A stretch of 64,000 nucleotides of DNA, taken from contig CCNC01000137.1 in assembly GCA_000824845.1 (NCBI GenBank), positions 1 through 64,000 on the forward strand. The letters run 5' to 3'. The position numbers and the translations under genes were made by a program. The notes beneath the pieces were generated by a model. That model ran no database searches. It saw only the letters and a list, made by a program, of their open reading frames with translations, and was not told the DNA's origin. The stretch comes from Mesorhizobium sp. ORS 3359. Its GTDB lineage: Bacteria; Pseudomonadota; Alphaproteobacteria; Rhizobiales; Rhizobiaceae. This document shows, in pieces, positions 40,781 to 48,013 of this stretch; the first letter of the stretch is position 1, and the number at the start of each line of letters is the position of its first letter.

Positions 40781-42094
40781 ATGACGGACCGACCGGATGC
40801 CGAGGGGGAATTTATTTTGAAATCAGTAGGTTGGCGTCTTGCACGAAGGGAAGGTCGCAGCATAGCGGCAGCGCTTTTCTCCGTGCTTCTGGCCTCCTGC
40901 ACATCGACCGGCGACCCGACGATGTCGGTCGTTGCGCCCGCCTACAATTCAACCGCCACCGAGATGAGCGCGACGTCCGGCGCCAAGACGGCAACAAGCG
41001 CCGATTCGTCGGTCCAAGCGGCATCCGCGACCACCGATGCGGCAGCGACCGTGATGAGCGAAGGCGACGCACCTTTGCCCGAGAAGGTCGCCTATGTGCC
41101 GGAGACGCGGCCGCAGGCCGCCTTCCCTGACGTCGCCGTGCCCACGGGCGCCGCCGCGATTGCCGGCAACACGCCGCAACCGCTGGTTCAGCCGGCGCAG
41201 ACGGCGGAACAGACGCAAGCCGTCGCCCAGCAGGTCGCCGCCGGCGATGCCGCCGCCATTGCATCCAAAGCGCAGGCGACCACGCAGGCCATGAGCAACG
41301 GCGTCTATGTGACCGCGGGCGAGCCGGCGCAGCCGCAGATCGCCGCGCCGAAGAAGAGCCTGTTCGCCTCGCTGTTCAGCACCACGCCGGCCTCGGCAGC
41401 ACCCGCGCCGCTGATCAATTCGCGCTCCAGCGACCAACCGGCGGGGCAGGCCAAGACCGCAATCGCCGCGCCCGCTCCCGCCAAGCCGATTGTTGAGCTG
41501 GCCTCAGCGACACCCGCCGCGAAGCCGGTGCAGCTCGCCTCGCTGGACGACCCGAGCTACCACATCACCGGTGCCGACGCCCTTCCCGGCGTGCGCCAGA
41601 CCGCGCTGTTCGAGATCAAGCGCAAGTCCGGCATCGACGACGAGAGCGACGTCGACCTCAACGAGGATGAGGGTGGCGGCGGTTCCTACCAGGTGGCCTC
41701 GGCCGCCGGCATGGCAAGGCTCGCGCCCAACGGCCTTCTGAAGCAGAACGAAAGCGTCGACGTCGCCTGCCTCAAACCGTCGCTGGTGCGGGTGCTGAAG
41801 ACGATCGAGGGCCATTTCGGCCGCAAGATGATCGTCACCTCCGGTTACCGTGACCCCTCGCGCAACCGCCGCGCCAACGGCGCCAAGAACTCGCTGCACA
41901 TGTACTGCGCCGCCGCCGACATCCAGTTGCCCGGCGTCTCGAAGTGGGAGTTGGCGAGCTACGTCCGCTCGATGCCTGGCCGCGGCGGCGTCGGTACCTA
42001 CTGCCACACCGAATCCGTCCATATCGACGTCGGCCCCGAGCGCGACTGGAACTGGCGCTGCCGCCGACGCGCCAGCGGTGGCGATGACGGCTGA
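40781..42094 (+). CDS. lipoprotein with a C-terminal peptidase M15/DUF882-like D,D-peptidase domain
   Basis: This protein of about 437 residues has a signal and lipobox (IAAALFSVLLASC), a long Ala/Pro/Thr-rich linker (about residues 50-300), and a C-terminal M15-type domain. The zinc ligands and catalytic residues are visible in SLHMYCAAAD (HxxxxxxD) and SVHIDVG (HxD), after TSGYRDPSRNRR. Such domains cleave peptidoglycan cross-links. A TTG at 40817 behind GAGGGGG would start closer to the signal peptide and is a real alternative. Confidence 0.83.
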   Translation: MTDRPDAEGEFILKSVGWRLARREGRSIAAALFSVLLASCTSTGDPTMSVVAPAYNSTATEMSATSGAKTATSADSSVQAASATTDAAATVMSEGDAPLPEKVAYVPETRPQAAFPDVAVPTGAAAIAGNTPQPLVQPAQTAEQTQAVAQQVAAGDAAAIASKAQATTQAMSNGVYVTAGEPAQPQIAAPKKSLFASLFSTTPASAAPAPLINSRSSDQPAGQAKTAIAAPAPAKPIVELASATPAAKPVQLASLDDPSYHITGADALPGVRQTALFEIKRKSGIDDESDVDLNEDEGGGGSYQVASAAGMARLAPNGLLKQNESVDVACLKPSLVRVLKTIEGHFGRKMIVTSGYRDPSRNRRANGAKNSLHMYCAAADIQLPGVSKWELASYVRSMPGRGGVGTYCHTESVHIDVGPERDWNWRCRRRASGGDDG

Positions 42095-42173
42095 GCCAGC
42101 CGGCCACTCGGCTTCTGTTTCGACAAACCTCACCGCATCAAACGTTGGCGATTAGCCGAAGTCCTCCGAACTT

Positions 42174-42353
42174 CGTCATCCACGGGCGGAGCGGGAGCGA
42201 AGCGGACGCGAAGACCCGAGGATCCATTCCGTTACCTCCACCGTAAGAGTGCAGCGGCGCAGATTCTGCGCCGTTGCACCGCTCATAGGTAACGGAATGG
42301 ATTCTATGGTCTGCGCCGCGTCACTTCGCTCCTTGCTTCGCCATAGAATGACG
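42174..42353. repeat. RIME-like long palindromic repeat
   Basis: In this 180-base element CGTCATCC at the left end mirrors AGAATGACG at the right. AGGATCCATTCCGTTACCT (from about 42220) mirrors AGGTAACGGAATGGATTCT (from about 42286), and GGCGCAGATTCTGCGCC forms the centre. The intergenic stretch 42095-42524 holds this repeat and no gene that I can support. It differs from the palindrome at 5360-5503. Confidence 0.85.
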
Positions 42354-42524
42354 ACCGCGACTGGCGTCCCAGCCAATCTCCAAAGGCGCGTGACCGAATG
42401 CGGCCGGAACCCTGCCCTGCCCCGAAAAGCCGGCTTCTACAGCCTTTTGAAAAAAGTTGTCGCATGTGGCTGCGGATGGGTTGCCGGCTGGCGACAACGC
42501 AATTATAAGCCGCTTCGTCTGAGC

Positions 42525-42599
42525 GCGCCCATCGTCTAGCGGTTAGGACACCGCCCTTTCACGGCGGTAACAGGGGTTCGATTCCCCTTGGGCGTACCA
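42525..42599 (+). tRNA. tRNA-Glu (anticodon TTC)
   Basis: The cloverleaf is complete: acceptor GCGCCCA/TGGGCGT (with a terminal G-U pair), D arm with TAGCGGTTAGGA, anticodon stem CCGCC/GGCGG with loop CTTTCAC (TTC at 42558-42560), T arm AGGGG-TTCGATT-CCCCT, and an encoded CCA. It reads GAA codons. The integrated element begins directly after it. Confidence 0.97.
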
Positions 42600-42600
42600 G
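42572..42600 (+). other. candidate attachment site (attL) in the tRNA-Glu 3' end
   Basis: Tyrosine integrases of this kind usually recombine in the T arm and acceptor 3' part of a tRNA gene. The base composition and gene type change right after the CCA end, and an integrase lies at the far right. I saw no second copy of AGGGGTTCGATTCCCCTTGG in the window, so the partner site must lie beyond 64000. The exact core is not determined. Confidence 0.5.
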
Positions 42601-42848
42601 TCTTTTCAACGACTTAGCTAACTTTCTGGGCGATGCGTCGAATATGCATCGAATATACGCCCACGAACATGAGCGGACACGCGCGGTTGATTTAGCCCGC
42701 ATTTTTCTGCGAGTATCGGCGAGTCCGCGCAAACATGGACGCGACATGGGGGTGACTTACGCAAGATCGGGGGGTCAAGCGGCTTCTGGAAGGCTGGTTT
42801 GCACAATACCTGAGCCGTCTAGGTGCGGTTGGCTCGGCTATTGGGCTC

Positions 42849-43022
42849 GTGACCTTGTTTTCTGGAACACTTCACTACGTTGAGATTTTTTTTCAGGCAC
42901 ACCCCGAGATAGGCGTAATTTCGATCATTATCGACATGGTCCTATTCGTGATACAGAAGATGGCCGATATAGAGATCGAGCATCAAGAGCGCCGCGTCAT
43001 GGAGCGCCTGAGAGATGAATGA
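42849..43022 (+). CDS. small membrane-associated protein coupled to the next gene, start uncertain
   Basis: A reading frame open from 42756 ends in TGA at 43020-43022, overlapping the start of the following gene in ATGAATGA. It encodes a hydrophobic stretch and a charged helix, ...VISIIIDMVLFVIQKMADIEIEHQERR. No ATG lies in frame; GTG at 42849 is the best initiation codon I can find (57 residues), but the open frame reaches back to LLEGWFAQYLSRLG. It may have lost its original 5' end at integration. Confidence 0.35.
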   Translation: MTLFSGTLHYVEIFFQAHPEIGVISIIIDMVLFVIQKMADIEIEHQERRVMERLRDE

Positions 43023-43635
43023 GCTAGTCCGCGAGCCAGGTTTTTGGGCCGCTGTAACGCTGGTCGTATTCAGCGTTTCTCATTTCGTGGCCGCCGCGTA
43101 CGTGAGGCGGCTCCGGGCCAGGATGCTGACCATCATCGAGACGATCCTTTCCGAGCCGAGTGCAAATGCGGCGGATAAGGCCTGGATCCAAAAGGAACTT
43201 GATCTCAGTTCGAATAAGCACCACCAGCATTGGGTCGGGTTTCTGGCGCCTGTCTTGTTTGTGGGGACACTCGTTGTTGGGTTGTTCGATCGCAGGACGG
43301 CTCAGGATGAGTTGTCCCTTCAGGCTCTTTTGAACGAAGCTGACAACACTGACGCGCGCGCCGTGAAGGTGCTGACTGGTGAGGACCCTCGAACGGGCAC
43401 GTTCTGGAAGGATAAGCGACGCAGGAAGGTATCCAGGCTTAGCTGGGCCATCACCGACCTATCATCTCCCTTTGCCTCGCTGTGGGTATACTTCTGGTTG
43501 GGATCGGCGATCGCGACCCTCAGTGTTTTTTGGGGAGTCTCTAGCGCCATCGTGTTCGTGGCGCGCCGATCAGCATCGGTAACCAACATCCCCACTCAGA
43601 TCGCGTGGCACTACATGAAGAAGCACCACGCCTAA
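43015..43635 (+). CDS. membrane protein of unknown function
   Basis: This 206-residue protein has membrane segments near residues 10-29 (AAVTLVVFSVSHFVAAAYV), 75-90 (FLAPVLFVGTLVVGLF) and 160-185 (VYFWLGSAIATLSVFWGVSSAIVFVA), separated by charged soluble loops. I do not recognise a family. Start and the preceding small ORF overlap, suggesting a two-gene unit at the left end of the element. Confidence 0.7.
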   Translation: MNELVREPGFWAAVTLVVFSVSHFVAAAYVRRLRARMLTIIETILSEPSANAADKAWIQKELDLSSNKHHQHWVGFLAPVLFVGTLVVGLFDRRTAQDELSLQALLNEADNTDARAVKVLTGEDPRTGTFWKDKRRRKVSRLSWAITDLSSPFASLWVYFWLGSAIATLSVFWGVSSAIVFVARRSASVTNIPTQIAWHYMKKHHA

Positions 43636-43636
43636 A

Positions 43637-43659
43637 GCCCGGCCGCATAGCAGCCGGGC
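43637..43659 (+). terminator. hairpin after the membrane protein gene
   Basis: GCCCGGC and GCCGGGC pair over seven bases with a nine-base loop, immediately after the stop codon of the gene ending at 43635. The following bases are C/T-rich but lack a clean T run. Confidence 0.55.
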
Positions 43660-43778
43660 CGCTGCGCCCTTCTTGGTCTTTAAATGAGCATCTGCTAAAA
43701 TATTCTGTGCATGGATGATCCGATGTCGCGTGGTGCGCGCCAGGCGTCGGCGCTTTTTGCCGATGCTTATCGGGATGC

Positions 43779-43886
43779 ATGCCAGGAACAGATATGCTTT
43801 TCCCCGGTCTGACGGACGAGAAGCAGCGAGCAGACTTCATTGCTTACCTGCGGACCTTAAGCGATACACCGTTGCCACTTCCCTAA
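43779..43886 (+). pseudogene. C-terminal relic of a cytochrome c gene
   Basis: The frame encodes MPGTDMLFPGLTDEKQRADF followed by IAYLRTLSDTPLPLP and a stop. This is the C-terminal end of a class I cytochrome c: PGT-x-M holds the axial methionine and the last helix reads QRADxIAYL. The haem-binding CxxCH part is absent upstream, where other frames take over. It is a truncated fragment in the otherwise gene-free stretch 43636-43949. Confidence 0.75.
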
Positions 43887-43901
43887 AAGCGACTAGCAAA
43901 G

Positions 43902-43925
43902 GGCCCGCCACCGAAGCAGCGGGCT
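43902..43925. terminator. CCCGCC-type hairpin
   Basis: GCCCGC (43903-43908) pairs with GCGGGC (43919-43924) around CACCGAAGCA. It ends the leftward gene 43950-44654 and resembles the two hairpins at 50750-50775 and 50980-51005. Confidence 0.6.
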
Positions 43926-43949
43926 CCGCGTTATTTCGAATGAACGAGG

Positions 43950-44654
43950 TCAGAACCCCTTGGCCGCCCAGTAGTGCGCGCGTAGGTCCATACTGTCGGG
44001 GTCGGGCTTGGATAGTGGGCCATTCCAACCGGGGACAGTGACCACCGGTCCGACGATCGTCAGGGATGGCTCTGGACGTCTGCTACGACCAGTTCGAAGC
44101 ATCTGCCTCGCCATATCCTTGCCTTCGCCCGTGAAGCCGCTGCAGCCGAGATCCGGGCTGTCATCGACGTCGACCATTTCCACAGTGCCGGCGCCGGAAT
44201 CCGGATTGCTCCATCCAAGCCACGGCTCGCCTTCCTCGGGGTCGTGCGGCTGGTCGAGCACGTCCCCGCCATGTTCGTTCTCCTCCTCGACGTCCTCGCA
44301 CCAGTGGCCACCCTTGGCCCAATTGGCCGTGGCCGAGGAGTCCCTTTCGTCGCCGTTGTCCTCGAGGTCGCTGTCGTCGGCCTCGCGGTCATCGTAGGCA
44401 CTTCCCCGGCCGTCGAGGTCGAGGGACAAGGCCCGCGGCCCGTTGCCCGACCAGCCAAGCCAGGGTTCGGCATCGCCGTCGTCTTCGAGGTCTGGATCCG
44501 GGTCGAGATCGTCGAGCATGTCGATCAGTGCCGTGATTGACAGGGACAGCGCCTTGCGGCTGGTGCGATCGATCTGGAGGGTGAGCACCGCTTCCGATCT
44601 GGAAGCGGTCGCGATATAGGCCTCGGCCTTCTTCGTGAGTTGGAGGTCATCCAT
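43950..44654 (-). CDS. acidic protein with repeated EPWLGWS motif, unknown function
   Basis: This 234-residue protein starts with a helical segment (LTKKAEAYIATASRSEAVLTL) followed by a very acidic low-complexity part. The motif EPWLGWS occurs twice (near residues 62 and 129), each followed by an Asp-rich stretch. Proteins of this look recur in Rhizobiales prophages, from family memory. The ATG at 44654 overlaps the stop of the small upstream ORF, giving a coupled pair. Confidence 0.7.
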   Translation of the reverse strand: MDDLQLTKKAEAYIATASRSEAVLTLQIDRTSRKALSLSITALIDMLDDLDPDPDLEDDGDAEPWLGWSGNGPRALSLDLDGRGSAYDDREADDSDLEDNGDERDSSATANWAKGGHWCEDVEEENEHGGDVLDQPHDPEEGEPWLGWSNPDSGAGTVEMVDVDDSPDLGCSGFTGEGKDMARQMLRTGRSRRPEPSLTIVGPVVTVPGWNGPLSKPDPDSMDLRAHYWAAKGF

Positions 44655-44808
44655 GGCGGCGATCCTCCTCCAGGTTGTCCAGGGCATTGCTGCCGAGGGC
44701 GAGGAGCGCGTTGGAGGCTCTGAGGAGCAGATAGGCCAGCGAAGAGCGCGCAAGGCGCGTGCGGAGCGCTGCTGAGCACAGCAGAAGCCCTATAGCGGTG
44801 TAGGTCAT
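44647..44808 (-). CDS. small hydrophobic protein coupled to the acidic protein gene
   Basis: These 53 codons start at ATG 44808 (MTYTAIGLLLCSAALRTRLA) with a mostly Leu/Ala helix and end in a TGA that overlaps the next start codon by a few bases. Overlap and same strand favour a real coding unit; the ribosome site is weak. No family recognised. Confidence 0.5.
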   Translation of the reverse strand: MTYTAIGLLLCSAALRTRLARSSLAYLLLRASNALLALGSNALDNLEEDRRHG

Positions 44809-45192
44809 GGTTTTGGTCTCTGGATTTACCGGCTTGTCACGGCCGGGTGCCAGCGGTCAGCACTGGCGCCGGGAGTGTGACAACATGGCCAGAGACCATG
44901 CGCGACGGCCTTTCCCTTTCGGGTCTTGTATAGCCGCCGCTCTCCCGGCATAGTGTGCCGGTCGCGCCGACGGCTAATCGGCACGGTCTCTTTCGTAGAC
45001 GGATTGATCCCGGCAAGGATCGCCTCGCCTACGCTCTGGTTGCCAAAGGGCCGGCAAGCCCAATCGGCGGGAGTTGTCACGCTCCGCCTGGCACGATGTT
45101 CCTGTTCGCTGAAATCGTCAAGCACTCCCCTTGCGGGGACATGGCGTTGCATGCCTAAGTTGCCGCATCCCAACACTGGAGAGGAATTTCGG
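44809..45192. other. divergent non-coding stretch with hairpins
   Basis: I see no convincing gene here. It contains two hairpins, GGTGCCAG/CTGGCGCC (44846-44870) and CCGGCA/TGCCGG (44944-44960), and must hold promoters for the genes that diverge on both sides. Confidence 0.5.
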
Positions 45193-45378
45193 GTGCAGAA
45201 AGCGTTTGTTGATCTCAATACCACGTCAGGTGACGCCGTGATCGTGGTTGTAGCCCATATTACGCACATCTCGGCGCTAAGCCCGCACGAGTCCACTATC
45301 TATCTGTCGGGCGGTAAGACCATCAACGTGCAAGGCACATTGAACGATCTCGTGAACAAGATTTGGCCGAAAGACTAA
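45193..45378 (+). CDS. small protein resembling the FlbD/YlzI fold
   Basis: This 61-residue protein starts at GTG 45193, eight bases after GGAGAGG; the upstream ATG at 45151 lacks a ribosome site. The pattern AFVDLN...VVAHITHISALSPHESTIYLSGGKTINVQGTLNDLVNKI has the alternating strand-helix layout of FlbD-like small proteins (I-x-x-I, then a T/S-x-I-x-L-x-x-G turn). This resemblance is by eye and the role in the element is unknown. Confidence 0.65.
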   Translation: MQKAFVDLNTTSGDAVIVVVAHITHISALSPHESTIYLSGGKTINVQGTLNDLVNKIWPKD

Positions 45379-45381
45379 CCG

Positions 45382-45597
45382 ATGGTGCGAAGAGAGCGAC
45401 TTGAGCGCTATCGCGCGGGAATAGTCGAGCGCATGGCGGAAAACGAGCAGATGCTCGCCGATCTCAGCCAAGGCTCGATTATGCGCGACGGTGAAGACTT
45501 GCAGGCAATCTTGATCGCTGACCTTAAGCGGATCGCGGAGCTTGACCGCCAGCACCTTGCAAACGTCGACACGATGTTGGCGGCGGCGCCGGGGTGA
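45382..45597 (+). CDS. small helical protein of unknown function
   Basis: This 71-residue protein is almost entirely helical and charged (RLERYRAGIVERMAENEQMLAD, then IADLKRIAELDRQHLANVDTML). It starts three bases after the preceding stop codon, so the two form one unit. No family recognised. Confidence 0.6.
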   Translation: MVRRERLERYRAGIVERMAENEQMLADLSQGSIMRDGEDLQAILIADLKRIAELDRQHLANVDTMLAAAPG

Positions 45598-45621
45598 GGC
45601 TGAGGAAATGAAGCTCTGCCG

Positions 45622-45948
45622 ATGAGACACAGATTTGGACCAGCGCTTGCAATTGGCATTGCCTCGGGGCTTTCACCGGCATCAGCAGCCGGAAATTGGT
45701 GGACCGGCAACACTCTCAGCGAAGCATGTGAGGCACTTCCTACTGCCGCCCTCGACTATGCATTCGGAATCATGGACGGGATGGCTGCAGGCGGGGCAAC
45801 TGAGCCTTTCTGCCTCCCTAAAGGAGTCGTCGGTAAACAGGTGCAAGACGTCATCTGTCAGTACGCTGCACGCCATCCAGAGGAAAGACAGGGGCTCGCC
45901 AGCGACATGACCATCAGGGCGCTTCGGGAAGCTTGGCCTTGCAAATAG
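45622..45948 (+). CDS. Rap1a/Tai-like secreted immunity protein
   Basis: This 108-residue protein has a signal peptide (GPALAIGIASGLSPASA) and then the Rap1a/Tai pattern: WWTGNTLSEACEAL, an internal YAFGIMDGM, FCLPKGVVGKQVQDVICQYAARHPEERQ and a terminal ALREAWPC. Family members protect cells from T6SS amidase toxins in the periplasm; phage copies without a toxin are also known. No amidase gene is nearby, so its job here is unclear. Confidence 0.75.
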   Translation: MRHRFGPALAIGIASGLSPASAAGNWWTGNTLSEACEALPTAALDYAFGIMDGMAAGGATEPFCLPKGVVGKQVQDVICQYAARHPEERQGLASDMTIRALREAWPCK

Positions 45949-46018
45949 GTGGACGGGCTTGACGCTGAAATCGTTCAACAGTGAGGGACTAGAATGTTTT
46001 TTTGGAACCGAACCCTGG

Positions 46019-46046
46019 TTGACACACTTCAGGGTTAGGCTATGAC
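46019..46046 (+). promoter_or_regulatory. sigma70-type promoter of the AAA/TOPRIM-like pair
   Basis: TTGACA (46019-46024) is followed after 16 bases by TATGAC (46041-46046), a near-consensus pair. It lies 29 bases before the GTG start at 46075. Confidence 0.6.
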
Positions 46047-46074
46047 CTCTAAGCCATAGACGGGGGGCGAAAGC

Positions 46075-47313
46075 GTGCTTCGAAAACTTCGAATAGAGCG
46101 CTTTAAGTCGATTTTCGAGCAAGAAGTCGAATTTGGAAAGGTCAACCTCTTCGTAGGTCCGAACGGAGCCGGGAAGTCCAACGTCTTGGAGGCGCTGGGC
46201 ATATTGGCGGCTGCGCTTTCCAGCGGGCTGGAGCCCCCGGTTCTGGACGTAAAAGGGGTTCGCCTTTCACTCCCCCATCAATTCAAGTCGGCCTTCAAGA
46301 ACCAGCACCTAGCTAGAACCTTCCGACTGGAGGCTGTTTTTGATCACGGCCGATACGATTGTAGTATCAGCGCCGGCGCAAACCGCTCGTTCCTAGAATT
46401 CGCGTCGGAAGCCCTTTATGACGGAGATCGGCAGGTCTTCGGGCGTAGTGGTCATGGCATCAAGCTCCATTCCGCCAAAGAGCAATTACCCGCTCTGGCG
46501 AAAGAATCGGTTGATCCCGTTCGCAGTGTGTGGAGTGTTCTTGAACCATTTGCGAAAATTTCTTCTGCGTTCCGGAGTGAGCTTGAGGCCTTCTCAAGGT
46601 TCGCCATTTATGCTCCGCAGACTGCGATTATGCGAGGTTTGGCCGTTGACAACCGAATTGTAGAGCCTCTCGGTCTTACGGGATCCGGCCTGGCCAATGC
46701 AATGGATGCCATCCTTGGGGAAGTACCTCGAGAAACTCTCGACCCCATATTAAAAATCATATGGCAACCAGGTTGGGCAAACCAAGTTCGCATTCGCAAC
46801 TTCGACCCGAATATTGTTCCGTCTCACGTCCTTTCAGAGGGACTGGTATTATACATTCGCGACCGGTACATGCGCGCCGGCCGCGATATGTTGAGCGCCT
46901 TTGATGCTAGCGAAGGAACCCTGTACCTAATTTTTGTCGCCGCGCTCCTTGCTCACCCGAGAACTCCGAGAGCTTTTGGTCTGGACAACGTCGATGGCAC
47001 TCTGAATCCTAAGCTCGTTCGACAGCTGTCGAAGCATCTTGTGGACATTGTCACTGACAGTGAACCTGGCGAAAACCGGCAAGCTTTTATGACTTCGCAT
47101 CATCCTTCCTCGCTCGACAGTGTTGACATTTTCGAAAGAGATCAGAAGATTTTCGTTGTTAGCCGCGACAACGACTCCAAGCGTAGAGGGCAATCAAACT
47201 ACTTTGCGCTTCGTCCGCCTACGGGCATGTCGAAGGCGGATTGGGTGGAAAAGCACGGGGGGAAAAACTTGTCGGAACTGCTGCTCGCAGAACGAATACC
47301 GGGCGCACTTTAA
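46075..47313 (+). CDS. AAA family ATPase (OLD/RloA/AbiLi-like), first gene of a candidate defence pair
   Basis: This 412-residue SMC/ABC-type ATPase starts at GTG 46075. It has the N-terminal IERFKSI segment, Walker A GPNGAGKS at 28-35, a signature-like SEGTLYLIFVAALL, a Walker B-like AFGLDNVDGTLNP (weaker than the usual LxxDEPE) and an H-loop in MTSHHPSSLD. It lacks a TOPRIM domain of its own. The next gene overlaps its stop by one base and supplies a TOPRIM-like domain. Lower GC content than its surroundings suggests transfer. Confidence 0.85.
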   Translation: MLRKLRIERFKSIFEQEVEFGKVNLFVGPNGAGKSNVLEALGILAAALSSGLEPPVLDVKGVRLSLPHQFKSAFKNQHLARTFRLEAVFDHGRYDCSISAGANRSFLEFASEALYDGDRQVFGRSGHGIKLHSAKEQLPALAKESVDPVRSVWSVLEPFAKISSAFRSELEAFSRFAIYAPQTAIMRGLAVDNRIVEPLGLTGSGLANAMDAILGEVPRETLDPILKIIWQPGWANQVRIRNFDPNIVPSHVLSEGLVLYIRDRYMRAGRDMLSAFDASEGTLYLIFVAALLAHPRTPRAFGLDNVDGTLNPKLVRQLSKHLVDIVTDSEPGENRQAFMTSHHPSSLDSVDIFERDQKIFVVSRDNDSKRRGQSNYFALRPPTGMSKADWVEKHGGKNLSELLLAERIPGAL

Positions 47314-48011
47314 TGCCCTCAATAGGATTGGTGATTGAAGGTCGACATGACGCCATCATGTTGCCGCCACTGATACGTGGTGAATTACGTGCCCGTGGCA
47401 TAACTTCGTTATCCCTCCAAATGATTCACCCTAAGACTGATGAGACCGGCACCGTCGAGGACGGCGGTTGGCTTCAGATCAGGGCATGGTGTAAATCGAA
47501 CGGGGGCAAGAATATGCAGACCTACTTTGAGCCCCTTTTTGCCGATCATCCAGCCTTGGACGCTATCGTGATTCACGTCGACGGCGACAGCCTTATAGAT
47601 ATCTGTCAGTCAAGCTCGGTAGATCCGCCAAAGCTTCCGGTCTCACCGACAGCCCGGGTCAACAACATCGTGGATGCTTTAGGAGAATGGCTCGCAGCCC
47701 CGAATGATCATCGGGGCAAGGTGGTCTTCGCCGTTCCGGTGCAGAGTACCGAAGCATGGATCCTTGCTTCGGAGGCAGTTTACCATGACCTAGAGAGCAT
47801 GGATGCGAAGGCGGAATTCCGCCGGCCCTATTCGAAAGAAAAGCATGTCAGTCTTGATGCGTTTTATCGAGCCAGGTCCGGGTCTGCGGAGAGCAAAACC
47901 GCCGCGATTGCAGCACAGAGCGCCAGCTACACTTTATTTTGCACGGCATTGCGGCAGGTGCTTGGTTTAAACGGGCCCGCAGGAGGCGCTTCGGAACCTG
48001 CACACGCTTGA
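47313..48011 (+). CDS. TOPRIM/DUF4276 (RloB-like) protein, second gene of the candidate defence pair
   Basis: This 232-residue protein starts at ATG 47313 in TAATG, overlapping the ATPase stop. The N-terminus GLVIEGRHDAIMLPPLI has the TOPRIM glutamate (Glu9), IVIHVDGDS has the DxD pair (Asp90, Asp92), and PVQSTEAWILASEAVYHDLE resembles the conserved E-x-W-L-L block of DUF4276/RloB proteins. TOPRIM-like partners of AAA ATPases act as nucleases in anti-phage systems such as AbiL and PARIS. The family call is from motifs only. Confidence 0.72.
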   Translation: MPSIGLVIEGRHDAIMLPPLIRGELRARGITSLSLQMIHPKTDETGTVEDGGWLQIRAWCKSNGGKNMQTYFEPLFADHPALDAIVIHVDGDSLIDICQSSSVDPPKLPVSPTARVNNIVDALGEWLAAPNDHRGKVVFAVPVQSTEAWILASEAVYHDLESMDAKAEFRRPYSKEKHVSLDAFYRARSGSAESKTAAIAAQSASYTLFCTALRQVLGLNGPAGGASEPAHA

Positions 48012-48013
48012 GA

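Noticed and set aside
42559..42747. 62-codon minus-strand ORF ending in RPRGIEPLLPP across the tRNA gene
   Set aside because: This is the well-known false ORF made by reading the complement of the tRNA 3' end.
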